DNA from: Mucilaginibacter roseus
GTDB lineage: Bacteria > Bacteroidota > Bacteroidia > Sphingobacteriales > Sphingobacteriaceae
DNA length: 64,000 nucleotides
Direction of reading: 5' to 3'
Assembly: GCF_021215455.1 (NCBI RefSeq)
Contig: NZ_JAJPWV010000002.1
Span: 310,001-374,000 of the forward strand
Of the stretch, positions 10,209 through 18,538 are shown piece by piece. The position numbers and the translations under genes are program-made. Within the stretch, counting starts at the first letter, position 1. Every line of letters starts with the position of its first letter. The notes below the pieces were generated by a model that was given only the letters and a program-made list of their open reading frames with translations, had not been told where the DNA came from and did no database searches.

Positions 10209-10443
10209 GATCGATGTAATGCCAAAAAAAGAAATATTGGACCCTCAGGGTAAAGCCGTAACCGGCAGTATGAAAAACCTTGGACTTGCCGAAATTCAAA
10301 ACGTGCGCATTGGCAAACACATTACATTAGAGATTGAGGCTGAAAGCGAAGCTGCTGCTACCGCCAAGGTTGATGAGGCTTGTAAAAACCTGCTGGCTAA
10401 CCTGATTATGGAAAGCTACTCGTTCACGCTGCGCCAGGCTTAA
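10189..10443 (+). CDS. purS: Phosphoribosylformylglycinamidine synthase subunit PurS
   Basis: 84 aa, typical for PurS. The MPKKEILDPQGKAV segment and the IQNVRIGKHITLEIE strand are characteristic. PurS is the small subunit that bridges PurQ (glutaminase) and the small form of PurL in purine synthesis, so those partners must be elsewhere. The start lies inside the end of pssA (20-nt overlap). Its stop codon directly abuts the stop codon of the convergent Hpt gene with no gap, so no terminator can lie between them. Confidence 0.9.
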   Translation: MIKFQAEIDVMPKKEILDPQGKAVTGSMKNLGLAEIQNVRIGKHITLEIEAESEAAATAKVDEACKNLLANLIMESYSFTLRQA

Positions 10444-10812
10444 TTAAAGCCCGGCTTCTTTTTCCTGTTTTACCCTTTCAAGCTCGGCAAGGTTAACCGT
10501 TAGGTTATCGTTAACGGTTTTAAACTTTTGTACCACATCGGCAGCATCAGGCGCGCCTGTTTTGCATTGCAGCTCAATATCCTGCACTAAAGCCTGGCTG
10601 TTAAGCATCCCGAAAAAACCAAGGTTGGGTTTCAGTTTGTGCGCGGCACTTGCGGCATTTGGCCAATCAGCGGCTGATATGGCGTTGTTAATGTTCTGCA
10701 ACAAATCAGGCGTTTGCTGTATAAACATACCGATTGATTCTACAATAAACTCATCACTGCCGTCGGCAATTTCGTACAGAAAAGAAAGGTCAAGGTCCGG
10801 ATTAGTTGGCAT
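10444..10812 (-). CDS. Orphan histidine phosphotransfer (Hpt) protein
   Basis: 122 aa from ATG 10812; the open frame extends 14 codons further to a TTG, but that reaches into the folK end. An Hpt four-helix domain: the phosphorylatable histidine is H58 in AAHKLKPNLGFFG. It would carry phosphate between a hybrid histidine kinase and a response regulator; neither is adjacent, and the LytS/LytTR pair at the far end of the window does not normally need an Hpt. It lies 25 nt after folK on the same strand, so they may share a transcript. Converges with purS with zero intergenic bases. Confidence 0.82.
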   Translation of the reverse strand: MPTNPDLDLSFLYEIADGSDEFIVESIGMFIQQTPDLLQNINNAISAADWPNAASAAHKLKPNLGFFGMLNSQALVQDIELQCKTGAPDAADVVQKFKTVNDNLTVNLAELERVKQEKEAGL

Positions 10813-10837
10813 ACAATTGGAATTATAAATTACAAAG

Positions 10838-11317
10838 CTACAATTTTTTAACAATCAAGTTATCCTGCAGTTCATTTAGTAATTGCAAAATATCCCTTTT
10901 TAAAACCGGATGTTTTAAACTTGGTGCAATCTCGGCAAGCGGTTCAAGCGTAAAGCGCCTTTCGTGCAGTCGAGGGTGCGGTATTTGCAATTGCGGAGTG
11001 TTGATAATACGATCATCATAGAATAAAATATCAATATCAATTACCCTTGCGCCCCAACGCTCTCGCCGCTCCCGCCCCATTTGCTGCTCTATCTCCAAAA
11101 GCATATTCAGCAAAGCTTCGGGTTCCTGCTCTGTTTGTAGCATTACCACCTGGTTCAGGTAATCCGGTTCGTCGGTTTTACCCCATGATTGTGTCTCGTA
11201 AATAGCAGATTCGGCTATTACAGTTCCCGCCTGTTTTGCTATAAGCCCGGCGGCCTTTGCTAAAAGTGATTTACGGTCGCCAAGGTTGCTCCCCAACAAT
11301 AAAAATACTTGTGCCAT
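10838..11317 (-). CDS. folK: 2-amino-4-hydroxy-6-hydroxymethyldihydropteridine diphosphokinase
   Basis: 159 aa. Transfers pyrophosphate from ATP to 6-hydroxymethyl-dihydropterin in folate synthesis. Seen: LLLGSNLGDR near the N-terminus, the ATP/Mg motif RWGARVIDIDILFYDD with paired aspartates, and the IPHPRLHERRFTLEPL signature. Short single-domain form without a FolB or FolP fusion. It is divergent from sppA across 84 nt and is followed by the Hpt gene. Other folate/dTMP genes in this window (thyA, folA) are about 20 kb away. Confidence 0.95.
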   Translation of the reverse strand: MAQVFLLLGSNLGDRKSLLAKAAGLIAKQAGTVIAESAIYETQSWGKTDEPDYLNQVVMLQTEQEPEALLNMLLEIEQQMGRERRERWGARVIDIDILFYDDRIINTPQLQIPHPRLHERRFTLEPLAEIAPSLKHPVLKRDILQLLNELQDNLIVKKL

Positions 11318-11367
11318 TGTAACAAATTATAACCCGGTAGCTCTTACTGTTATATGCACCGAATTAT

Positions 11368-11375
11368 TAAGTTTG
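11368..11375 (+). promoter_or_regulatory. -7 promoter box for sppA
   Basis: TAAGTTTG matches TAnnTTTG; expected start of transcription about 11381, about 20 nt before the sppA ATG. No clear -33 element. Confidence 0.45.
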
Positions 11376-11401
11376 CATAGATAAAAGATTAAGCGTATTT
11401 A

Positions 11402-13192
11402 ATGAAACAATTCTTCAAATTTGTACTCGCTACAGTGGTTGGTATCTTTGCAGCTACTATTATATTAGGTGTGCTATCGGTATTTATATTTGCCGGCATA
11501 CTGTCATCAGCATCCGAAAAATCAACCCCGGTTGAAGCTAATTCCGTGCTGACGCTTGAATTCAGGAAGCCAATAAACGAACGCACGCCCAATAACCCAC
11601 TGGCTGAGCTGCAGTTTTTAGGTTTTGAAGAGAAAAACCTTGGCCTTAACGATATACTGGCCAACATTAAAAAGGCCAAGACAGACGAAAACATAAAAGG
11701 CATATACCTGAACGAAAGCTATCTTGCATCGGGCCAGGCAACTACCGAGGAGATCCGCAACGCGCTGATCGACTTTAAGAAATCCGGCAAGTTCATCATC
11801 GCCTACGGTGAGGTTTACACGCAATCATTTTACTATCTGGCATCCATTGCCGACAAGGTTTACCTTAATCCGCAGGGCTTTTTCGAGTTAAGTGGCTTCA
11901 ATTCGGAGGTTACCTTTTTAAAAGGAGCGCTTGATAAACTGGGTATAGAAGCACAGGTGATTAAAGTTGGCACTTATAAAAGCGCTGTTGAGCCGTTTGT
12001 GCTCACTAAAATGAGCGACGCCAATCGCTTGCAGGTAACATCATACCTTAACTCCATGTTCGGGCATTTTCTGGATGGCATCAGCAAGAGCAGAAAAATC
12101 AACCGCGACTCGCTCTTTAGCTACGCAGATAACATGACAGTACGTTACCCTGAAGATGCTTTACGCCTTAAACTGGTTGACGGCCTGAAATACAAGGATG
12201 AAGTTTTGGCTGAACTAAAAAAACGCACTAAAACCGATCTGAAAGATGATTTGAACGCGGTAAACATTACCGAGTATGACAGTGCCCCTACCAATGGCGG
12301 AGCTGATAAAGAAGAAGAAAACTCAGGCTCATCACGTAACCGTATCGCGATGATCTACGCCTCGGGCGAGATAACCGGCGGCGACGGTGACGATAACACC
12401 ATCGGGTCTGACCGATTATCAAAAGCATTACGCGAAGCACGTGAGGATGACAAGGTAAAAGCAGTTGTTTTGCGCGTGAATTCGCCAGGCGGCAGTTCTT
12501 TAGCATCAGATGTTATCTGGCGTGAGGTGGCGTTAACCAAAAAGGTAAAACCTATCATGGTGTCAATGGGCGATGTGGCTGCTTCGGGTGGTTATTATAT
12601 CTCATGCGCGGCCGATTCTATTTTCGCAGAGCCAAATACCATTACCGGTTCCATTGGCATATTTGCGGTACTGCCCAACATGCAAAAATTCTTTAACGAT
12701 AAATTAGGCGTTACCTTTGATAATGTAAAAACCAGCAAGTACGCTGATCTGGGTGATATATCACGCCCGCTTACCCCAGCCGAACGGGCAATCCTGCAAA
12801 ACCAGGTTAACCACGGTTATGATGTGTTTACCGGTGTGGTAGCAAAAGGCCGTAAAAAATCGCAGCGTTATATTGACAGCATTGGCCAAGGCCGGGTGTG
12901 GACAGGCAAGCAAGCCTTGAAAATTGGTTTGGTTGACCGCTTGGGCAATATTGACGACGCCGTTAAAGCCGCAGCTAAAAAAGCCGAAGTTAAAAACTAC
13001 AAAGTAGTTGAATATCCGGAGCAGGACAGTCCTTTCAAGAGCCTGGGCGCTACTTTCAGCGCGCAAGTAAAAACCAAGTTGCTCATGTCAGAACTTGGAG
13101 AGGATTACCGCTATTACGAACAAATAAAACAGGTAAAAGGTATTATGCGCGTTCCGCAGGCCCGCCTACCGTTTAACGTGGTTATAAAATAA
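11402..13192 (+). CDS. sppA: Signal peptide peptidase SppA, 67 kDa type
   Basis: 596 aa, the long tandem-domain SppA. Degrades leftover signal peptides at the inner membrane. One N-terminal membrane anchor (residues about 7-35). The serine/lysine dyad is split between the two S49 domains as in E. coli: K193 in VGTYKSAVEPF and S395 in MGDVAASGGYYI, so it should be active. A polar Glu/Ser-rich linker (about 295-312) joins the halves. Monocistronic: own promoter box upstream and a strong hairpin terminator 20 nt downstream. Confidence 0.95.
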   Translation: MKQFFKFVLATVVGIFAATIILGVLSVFIFAGILSSASEKSTPVEANSVLTLEFRKPINERTPNNPLAELQFLGFEEKNLGLNDILANIKKAKTDENIKGIYLNESYLASGQATTEEIRNALIDFKKSGKFIIAYGEVYTQSFYYLASIADKVYLNPQGFFELSGFNSEVTFLKGALDKLGIEAQVIKVGTYKSAVEPFVLTKMSDANRLQVTSYLNSMFGHFLDGISKSRKINRDSLFSYADNMTVRYPEDALRLKLVDGLKYKDEVLAELKKRTKTDLKDDLNAVNITEYDSAPTNGGADKEEENSGSSRNRIAMIYASGEITGGDGDDNTIGSDRLSKALREAREDDKVKAVVLRVNSPGGSSLASDVIWREVALTKKVKPIMVSMGDVAASGGYYISCAADSIFAEPNTITGSIGIFAVLPNMQKFFNDKLGVTFDNVKTSKYADLGDISRPLTPAERAILQNQVNHGYDVFTGVVAKGRKKSQRYIDSIGQGRVWTGKQALKIGLVDRLGNIDDAVKAAAKKAEVKNYKVVEYPEQDSPFKSLGATFSAQVKTKLLMSELGEDYRYYEQIKQVKGIMRVPQARLPFNVVIK

Positions 13193-13211
13193 ATAGCAAA
13201 CAATTTTATAA

Positions 13212-13240
13212 GAAGCCGCCTTGTAACAAGGCGGCTTTTG
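13212..13240 (+). terminator. Intrinsic terminator of sppA
   Basis: Perfect 9-bp stem GCCGCCTTG / CAAGGCGGC (13215-13223, 13227-13235) with a 3-nt loop TAA, preceded by AAGAA and followed by TTTTG. Confidence 0.85.
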
Positions 13241-13265
13241 TATTTTTACAGCCCGTAACTTTTGC

Positions 13266-14939
13266 ATGGAAAACAAACCTATTGCCCGTACCCTGCGCCT
13301 GCTATCGCAACTGATGGAGCTGCACGAAGAAAACAGTTTCAAGATACGCTCTGTAGCCAACGCATCCTTTAAGGTAGATAAGCTGCCATTTAAAGTTGCT
13401 GACAAAACACCCGCCGAACTGGAGGCTGTTGAGGGCATAGGCAAAAGCATGGCAGGTAAAATAACGGAGCTGCTGCAAACGGGCACCATGAAAGAGTTGC
13501 AGGCACTCATCGAAAAAACGCCCGAAGGTGTGATGGAGATGATGGGCATCAAGGGTATCGGCCCTAAAAAAGTGGGCATCATCTGGCGCGAAATGGGCAT
13601 TGAAAATACCGGTGAACTGCTGTATGCCTGCAACGAGAACCGACTGATTGAACTGAAGGGCTTTGGCGCCAAAACACAGGCCGAAATTATTAAGGCTATT
13701 GAGTTCCGCATGGCGAGCAACGGCAAATTTTTGTACGCGCAGGTGGAGCAGGAAGCCTTGGAATTTTTTGATCAGATAAAATCTATCTTCCCGGAAGCGC
13801 TTAAACATATAGCCGGCGAATTCAGGCGGTACAGCGAGATCATTACGGAACTGAATATCGTTATCGGCACCAATGATGCGCATGTAGCCTTGGCCACGCT
13901 GGAGCAATCAAACCTGTTAAATTCAATAAAAGTAATTGACAACCATGTAACCGGCGAGCTGGAAAACGGCTTAATGGTTGATATTGTATGCATTAATAAA
14001 GACGAGTATTATAAAACGCTGTTTTTAAATACAGGGAGTGACGAACATGTCGATGCCGTACTCCGCCGTTTGCCCGAGCCTTTGCTGCAACCTGTAAGCG
14101 AGGAAATGATCTATAAAAAAGCGGGGCTGCAATGGATTCAGCCTGAACTGCGCGAAAGTGATGCTTACATTGAAAAAGCCGCGCAAGACAACCTGCCCAA
14201 GCTGATCACCTTTGCTGACCTGAACGGCTCGTTGCATAATCACAGCGTGTGGAGCGATGGTGTACATACCGTTGAGGAGATGGCTTTATACTGCCGTGAT
14301 GAGATGAAACTGGAATACCTGGGCATGTGCGATCATAGCCGGACAGCGGTGTACGCCAAGGGTTTGAGCATTGAAAGGGTATTGCAGCAGCATGAGGAAA
14401 TTGATCATCTTAACAAAAAGCTAAATGGCTTTCATGTATTTAAAGGTATCGAGTCGGATATATTGAGCGATGGATCACTGGACTATCCGGAAGAGATACT
14501 GCAAAAGTTTGATTTTATAGTGACTTCCATACACGCCAACCTGAAAATGGATATCGATAAAGCCACAACCCGACTGATAAAAGCCATTGAAAACCCTTAT
14601 ACTACCATACTTGGGCACCCAACGGGTAGGTTGCTGCTTAGCCGTAACGGTTACCAGATAGACCATAAAAAAGTAATTGATGCCTGCGCGGCCAATAAGG
14701 TAGTGATCGAGATCAATGCTAACCCCTTACGGCTCGACCTCGACTGGCGCTGGCAGCAGTATGCGCTGGATAAAGGCGTTTGGCTATCCATAAATCCGGA
14801 TGCCCACCGTAAGGAAGGCCATAACGATATGCAGTTCGGCGTGTATGCCGCACGCAAAGGCGGTTTATATAAGGAAAGATGTTTAAATGCCTTATCATTG
14901 CAGCAAATACAGGAGTTTTTTAAACAAAAACGGGCCTGA
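13266..14939 (+). CDS. PolX-like protein: HhH + degenerate polymerase + intact PHP exonuclease
   Basis: 557 aa with PolX architecture. Helix-hairpin-helix motifs lie at about 51-62 (VEGIGKSMAGKI) and 93-105 (GIKGIGPKKVGII). In active PolX the palm carries GSxRR...GDID; here the aligned stretch is GEFRRYSEIITELN (184-197), so the two catalytic aspartates become E195 and N197, while the third (D239 in LMVDIV) remains. The C-terminal PHP phosphoesterase keeps its metal ligands: H324, H326, D331, H357, E395, H423, H451, D512 and H514. I infer a 3'-5' exonuclease or AP-site processing enzyme that has lost polymerase activity. Start matches the family N-terminus (NKPIARTLRLL). Confidence 0.85.
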   Translation: MENKPIARTLRLLSQLMELHEENSFKIRSVANASFKVDKLPFKVADKTPAELEAVEGIGKSMAGKITELLQTGTMKELQALIEKTPEGVMEMMGIKGIGPKKVGIIWREMGIENTGELLYACNENRLIELKGFGAKTQAEIIKAIEFRMASNGKFLYAQVEQEALEFFDQIKSIFPEALKHIAGEFRRYSEIITELNIVIGTNDAHVALATLEQSNLLNSIKVIDNHVTGELENGLMVDIVCINKDEYYKTLFLNTGSDEHVDAVLRRLPEPLLQPVSEEMIYKKAGLQWIQPELRESDAYIEKAAQDNLPKLITFADLNGSLHNHSVWSDGVHTVEEMALYCRDEMKLEYLGMCDHSRTAVYAKGLSIERVLQQHEEIDHLNKKLNGFHVFKGIESDILSDGSLDYPEEILQKFDFIVTSIHANLKMDIDKATTRLIKAIENPYTTILGHPTGRLLLSRNGYQIDHKKVIDACAANKVVIEINANPLRLDLDWRWQQYALDKGVWLSINPDAHRKEGHNDMQFGVYAARKGGLYKERCLNALSLQQIQEFFKQKRA

Positions 14940-14958
14940 TGCTATTTAAGAAACACAA

Positions 14959-15942
14959 ATGCTGATCGACAAAATAACACAACTGCAGCAAACCGGCAGT
15001 AAACCCAATATACTGGTAGTTGGCGACTTGATGGTTGACCATTATATAACCGGCGGCGCTACCCGCCTCTCGCCGGAGGCACCCGTGCCTATCGTTAATC
15101 TAAAAAACGAAAGCACCACCCTTGGCGGCGCTGGTAACGTAGTACAAAACCTCATCTCGCTGGGCGCGGGTGTTATGGTTTGCGGCATCATAGGCAATGA
15201 TGTTTATGGTGACCAGCTTACCCAAATACTCCGGGCTGACGGTGTAAAAACCGATGCTTTGGTGACTGACGCGGAGCGCACTACTACGGTTAAAACTCGT
15301 GTTTTGGCCGGGAGCCACCAGTTACTGCGTATTGATCGCGAGGTTACCAATCACCTTAGCGCTGAATTGGAAAATGAAGTTACCACCAAACTTGAGCCAC
15401 TCATTGCCGAAGCTGACATTGTGATACTGAGCGATTATAGCAAAGGTTTATTTTCGCCGGAATTAACACAACGTATAATAGCCCTGGCAAACGCGGCGGG
15501 TAAAAAGGTAATTATAGATCCGAAAGGACTGGATTACACCAAATACCGCGGCGCTTACATGATAAAACCCAACCGAAAGGAACTTGGCGAAGCCGCACGT
15601 GCCACTCATGTAAATACGCTTGATGAAGTTAAGCTGGCTGCCAAAACCATATTTGCGCAAACCGAAGCCGAATACCTCGTTGTCACCCTTTCCGAAGAAG
15701 GGATGGTGATATTGAGCGAATTAACACATAAATTGCTCCCGGTAAAAGCTACCGCGGTGTTTGATGTAACCGGGGCAGGCGATACCGTATTGGCTACTAT
15801 CGCTTATTTTATGGCATCAGGGTTTGAGATTGACGACGCCTGCGAACTGGGCAATCATGCCGCGGCCATCGTTATAAAAGAAATTGGAAGTGCAACCACC
15901 ACGGTTGAACAGATTAAAGAACATATTGCTACACGCCAATAA
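14959..15942 (+). CDS. hldA: D-glycero-beta-D-manno-heptose-7-phosphate kinase (HldE kinase half)
   Basis: 327 aa PfkB/ribokinase-family protein matching the N-terminal half of E. coli HldE (RfaE1). Phosphorylates heptose-7-phosphate at C1. Seen: LVVGDLMVDHYI, the substrate loop RLSPEAPVPIV, LGGAGNVVQNL, and the catalytic DVTGAGDTVLA anion-hole motif near the C-terminus. First gene of a tight run: gmhA starts 2 nt after its stop, then the adenylyltransferase and a GT9. Together they give ADP-heptose for the lipopolysaccharide core, except for the GmhB phosphatase and HldD epimerase, which are not here. Confidence 0.93.
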   Translation: MLIDKITQLQQTGSKPNILVVGDLMVDHYITGGATRLSPEAPVPIVNLKNESTTLGGAGNVVQNLISLGAGVMVCGIIGNDVYGDQLTQILRADGVKTDALVTDAERTTTVKTRVLAGSHQLLRIDREVTNHLSAELENEVTTKLEPLIAEADIVILSDYSKGLFSPELTQRIIALANAAGKKVIIDPKGLDYTKYRGAYMIKPNRKELGEAARATHVNTLDEVKLAAKTIFAQTEAEYLVVTLSEEGMVILSELTHKLLPVKATAVFDVTGAGDTVLATIAYFMASGFEIDDACELGNHAAAIVIKEIGSATTTVEQIKEHIATRQ

Positions 15943-15944
15943 CT

Positions 15945-16499
15945 ATGGTGATTGAAGAACTATTAGAACATCAGCAAACCTTGCAAAAGGTTATTGATAC
16001 GCTGCAAAATGATATTAACGCCGCCTGCAAAACAGTGCTTTCTGTTTTAAAGGATGGCAAAAAAGTAATACTCGCCGGTAACGGTGGCAGCGCAGGGGAT
16101 GCACAGCACATAGCAGCCGAATTAACCGGCCGTTATGTTAAGGAGCGTATATCTTTACCGGGTATTGCGTTAACTGTTGATACATCAGCACTTACGGCTA
16201 TAGGTAATGATTACGGGTACGACCGCGTTTTTGCCCGCCAGTTGGAAGGGCTCGGTCAGCCCGGAGATATTTTTATTGGTATATCAACCAGCGGTAACAG
16301 CGAAAGCATTTTGCAGGCCTTTGCTATTGCCAAGCAAAAAGGCTTGAAAACGTTAGGGCTTTCCGGAAGGGATGGCGGTAAAATGAACGGTGCTTGCGAT
16401 TTGAATATCATCGTGCCTTCGGACGTAACTGCGCGGATTCAGGAAATGCATATACTGATAGGCCACATTATTTGCAAGGCCATTGATAACGCTTTTTAA
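15945..16499 (+). CDS. gmhA: Sedoheptulose-7-phosphate isomerase (phosphoheptose isomerase)
   Basis: 184 aa SIS-domain protein of GmhA length. Converts sedoheptulose-7-phosphate to D-glycero-D-manno-heptose-7-phosphate, the first step of ADP-heptose synthesis. Seen: GNGGSAGDAQHIAAEL (sugar phosphate loop), the SALTAIGNDYGYDRVF segment typical of GmhA, and GISTSGNSESIL, the second SIS phosphate loop. Begins 2 nt after the heptose kinase and 12 nt before the adenylyltransferase, so all three act as one operon. Confidence 0.94.
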   Translation: MVIEELLEHQQTLQKVIDTLQNDINAACKTVLSVLKDGKKVILAGNGGSAGDAQHIAAELTGRYVKERISLPGIALTVDTSALTAIGNDYGYDRVFARQLEGLGQPGDIFIGISTSGNSESILQAFAIAKQKGLKTLGLSGRDGGKMNGACDLNIIVPSDVTARIQEMHILIGHIICKAIDNAF

Positions 16500-16511
16500 C
16501 CATATTCATTT

Positions 16512-17024
16512 ATGCGCATTGATCTGGAAAAGACACTGGTAAACAAAATTTGCAGCGACATTGAGGCCGCTAGAAACCTTGTTTCAAGCTGGCAGGCAGA
16601 AGGTAAAAAAGTAGTTTTTACCAATGGCGTCTTTGATCTGCTGCATATTGGCCATATCACCTACCTGGCCAAAGCCGCAGAGGCAGGCGATAAACTGATT
16701 TTAGGCCTGAATAGCGACAGCTCAGTAAAGCGCATAAAAGGTGAAAGCCGCCCTATTAACGATCAAAACAGCCGCGCGGCTTTGTTGGCCGCCATGTTTT
16801 TTATAGATGCTATTATTATTTTCGGGGAGGATACCCCGCTTGACCTGATCAGCACCTTATTGCCGGATATATTAATAAAAGGCGCGGATTATTCGGTTGA
16901 AAACATCGTTGGCGCTAAGGAAGTGATAGCCAATGGCGGCGAAGTAAAAACCATTACTTTTGTTGAAGGCTACTCGTCAACCTCTATCATCAACAGGATA
17001 AAGGATCAAAACAAGGCCGGTTAA
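16512..17024 (+). CDS. hldC: D-glycero-beta-D-manno-heptose 1-phosphate adenylyltransferase (HldE C-terminal half)
   Basis: 170 aa nucleotidyltransferase equal to the C-terminal half of E. coli HldE (RfaE2). Makes ADP-heptose from heptose-1-phosphate and ATP. Seen: FTNGVFDLLHIGHITYL with the HxGH motif, LGLNSDSSVKRIKGESRP, and the C-terminal EGYSSTSIINRI signature of the ISSTS type. In this organism the two HldE activities are separate genes in the same operon. The GT9 gene begins 2 nt after its stop. Confidence 0.94.
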   Translation: MRIDLEKTLVNKICSDIEAARNLVSSWQAEGKKVVFTNGVFDLLHIGHITYLAKAAEAGDKLILGLNSDSSVKRIKGESRPINDQNSRAALLAAMFFIDAIIIFGEDTPLDLISTLLPDILIKGADYSVENIVGAKEVIANGGEVKTITFVEGYSSTSIINRIKDQNKAG

Positions 17025-17026
17025 GT

Positions 17027-17992
17027 ATGAAGATACTGGTAATCCGCTTTAGCTCAATGGGCGATATTATTTATACCACGCCTGTTGTACGCTGCCTCAA
17101 AAAGCAATTACCCGGTGCCGAGATCCATTTTTTAACCAAGCCGGCTTTCCAATACATCTATAATAACAACCCTTACCTGGATAAATTGTTGTTGCTAAAG
17201 GATACCCTGAGCGAAACCATCCGTGAGATAAAAGCGGAAAAGTATGATCATATTATTGATCTGCACAACAACTTACGTACCTCCATTATTAAGTTGCGCA
17301 CCGGTATACCGGCGTCAACATACAAAAAGCAGCGTTTACGCAAATGGCTGAGCCTTAAGTTAAAGTTAGACCTGGTACCACATACGCATTTGGTTGACCG
17401 CTACCTGGAAACGGTTAAGTTTTTAGGTGTGGTGAATGATGGCCAGCCTATTAATTACTACATAAACGGGCAATACAATTTAACTGATCTGCTGCCTGCA
17501 TCGCACCAAAATGGTTTTATAGCTTTTATAATTGGCGCTACGCATTTTACCAAACGGATGCCCAACTATAAGATCATCAGCATTTGTAACCAGATTAACC
17601 TGCCAATTATACTATTAGGCGGTAAAGATGTTGCCGATAACGGCGACGAAATAAGCGCTGCCACCGCAAGTAAAGCCATCAATCTGTGTGGTAAAACTAC
17701 GTTGGATGAATCGGTTTTTCTGGTATCGCAGGCTAAAAGTATTATTGGTTTTGATACCGGGTTAACGCACATTGCCGAAGCTTTTAACAAACCTATAGCA
17801 TCTGTTTGGGGCGGTACCGTACCGGAATTATTGGGTGTACAACCCTACCAGGTTGATGAAGCGCTGATGGCCGGTATTGAACTGCCCTGCCGCCCCTGCT
17901 CAAAATTTGGTTTACCAAAATGCCCGCTTGGCCATTTTAAGTGTATGAATGATATGCCCGAAACGCCGATTGTTGATTTTATTAACTATTAA
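17027..17992 (+). CDS. Glycosyltransferase family 9 (heptosyltransferase-like)
   Basis: 321 aa GT9 protein. N-terminal Rossmann half begins ILVIRFSSMGDIIYTTPVVR, the GT9 acceptor-domain signature; the C-terminal half has GFDTGLTHIAEAFNKP and WGGTVPE for nucleotide-sugar binding. A Cys-rich C-terminal segment (CRPCSKFGLPKCPLGHFKC) is common in GT9 proteins. Because it directly follows the ADP-heptose genes by 2 nt, it probably transfers heptose to the lipid A/core acceptor at the cytoplasmic face, but the exact acceptor is unknown. Confidence 0.9.
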   Translation: MKILVIRFSSMGDIIYTTPVVRCLKKQLPGAEIHFLTKPAFQYIYNNNPYLDKLLLLKDTLSETIREIKAEKYDHIIDLHNNLRTSIIKLRTGIPASTYKKQRLRKWLSLKLKLDLVPHTHLVDRYLETVKFLGVVNDGQPINYYINGQYNLTDLLPASHQNGFIAFIIGATHFTKRMPNYKIISICNQINLPIILLGGKDVADNGDEISAATASKAINLCGKTTLDESVFLVSQAKSIIGFDTGLTHIAEAFNKPIASVWGGTVPELLGVQPYQVDEALMAGIELPCRPCSKFGLPKCPLGHFKCMNDMPETPIVDFINY

Positions 17993-18067
17993 GCGACTAT
18001 TCTGCCCAATTTTCAAAAAACAAAATTTCGCGTTGGCAGTTGAAATGTAACCACCTTGAATTAAACG

Positions 18068-18538
18068 ATGAAAAAACTGCTGCTTATTCGCCATGCGCAA
18101 GCCACCCACGAGGGCGGATTTATTGATTTTGAACGTCCGTTAACCCCCAAAGGTATCAGGGAAGCTACTGCAATGGCGCAACGGGTAAAGGCAAAAGGTA
18201 TAACGCCACAGTTATTAGTATCCAGCACTGCTTTGCGGACTATGGGGACAGCCGATATTTTTACGGAACATTTATCTATTCATCAGCCGCTTACTGATAA
18301 GGATATTTACGATGCCAGCCCAAAAACGCTGCTCGAAGTAATTAGCAGGTTTACCGATGGCGCGGATTTTATTGCTTTGATTGGGCATAACCCAGGTATC
18401 AGTGAAATACTGTATTACCTAACCGGCTCACCGCAACAAATGGATACATCAGGCATTGCGTTAATTGAACTGGATATTGAAAGCTGGGCCGAAATTACTG
18501 AAGATGCGGGCAAGCTCCTGTTTTACGATGCGCCCTGA
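18068..18538 (+). CDS. sixA: SixA-like histidine phosphatase
   Basis: 156 aa histidine phosphatase branch 1 protein. Catalytic RHA motif at residues 8-10 (LLIRHAQATHEGG), RPLTPKG for phosphate contact, SSTALRTMGTA, and the second His in ALIGHNPGISE. SixA dephosphorylates phosphohistidine on Hpt or PTS proteins; an orphan Hpt protein is encoded at 10444-10812, but any link is speculation. It is 75 nt after the GT9 gene and may or may not share its transcript. The TGA stop abuts the dprA stop codon on the other strand with no spacer. Confidence 0.85.
   Translation: MKKLLLIRHAQATHEGGFIDFERPLTPKGIREATAMAQRVKAKGITPQLLVSSTALRTMGTADIFTEHLSIHQPLTDKDIYDASPKTLLEVISRFTDGADFIALIGHNPGISEILYYLTGSPQQMDTSGIALIELDIESWAEITEDAGKLLFYDAP

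Noticed and set aside
10438..10446. Terminator between purS and Hpt
   Set aside because: The two stop codons abut directly; there is no room and no stem-loop.
13256..13264. TAACTTTTG before polX as a promoter
   Set aside because: Spacing between TA and TTTG is three, not two, and it would start transcription inside the coding region.
13302..13907. 201-codon open frame antisense to the polX gene
   Set aside because: Shadow frame of a well supported gene, rich in His/Phe/Leu and without a start signal.
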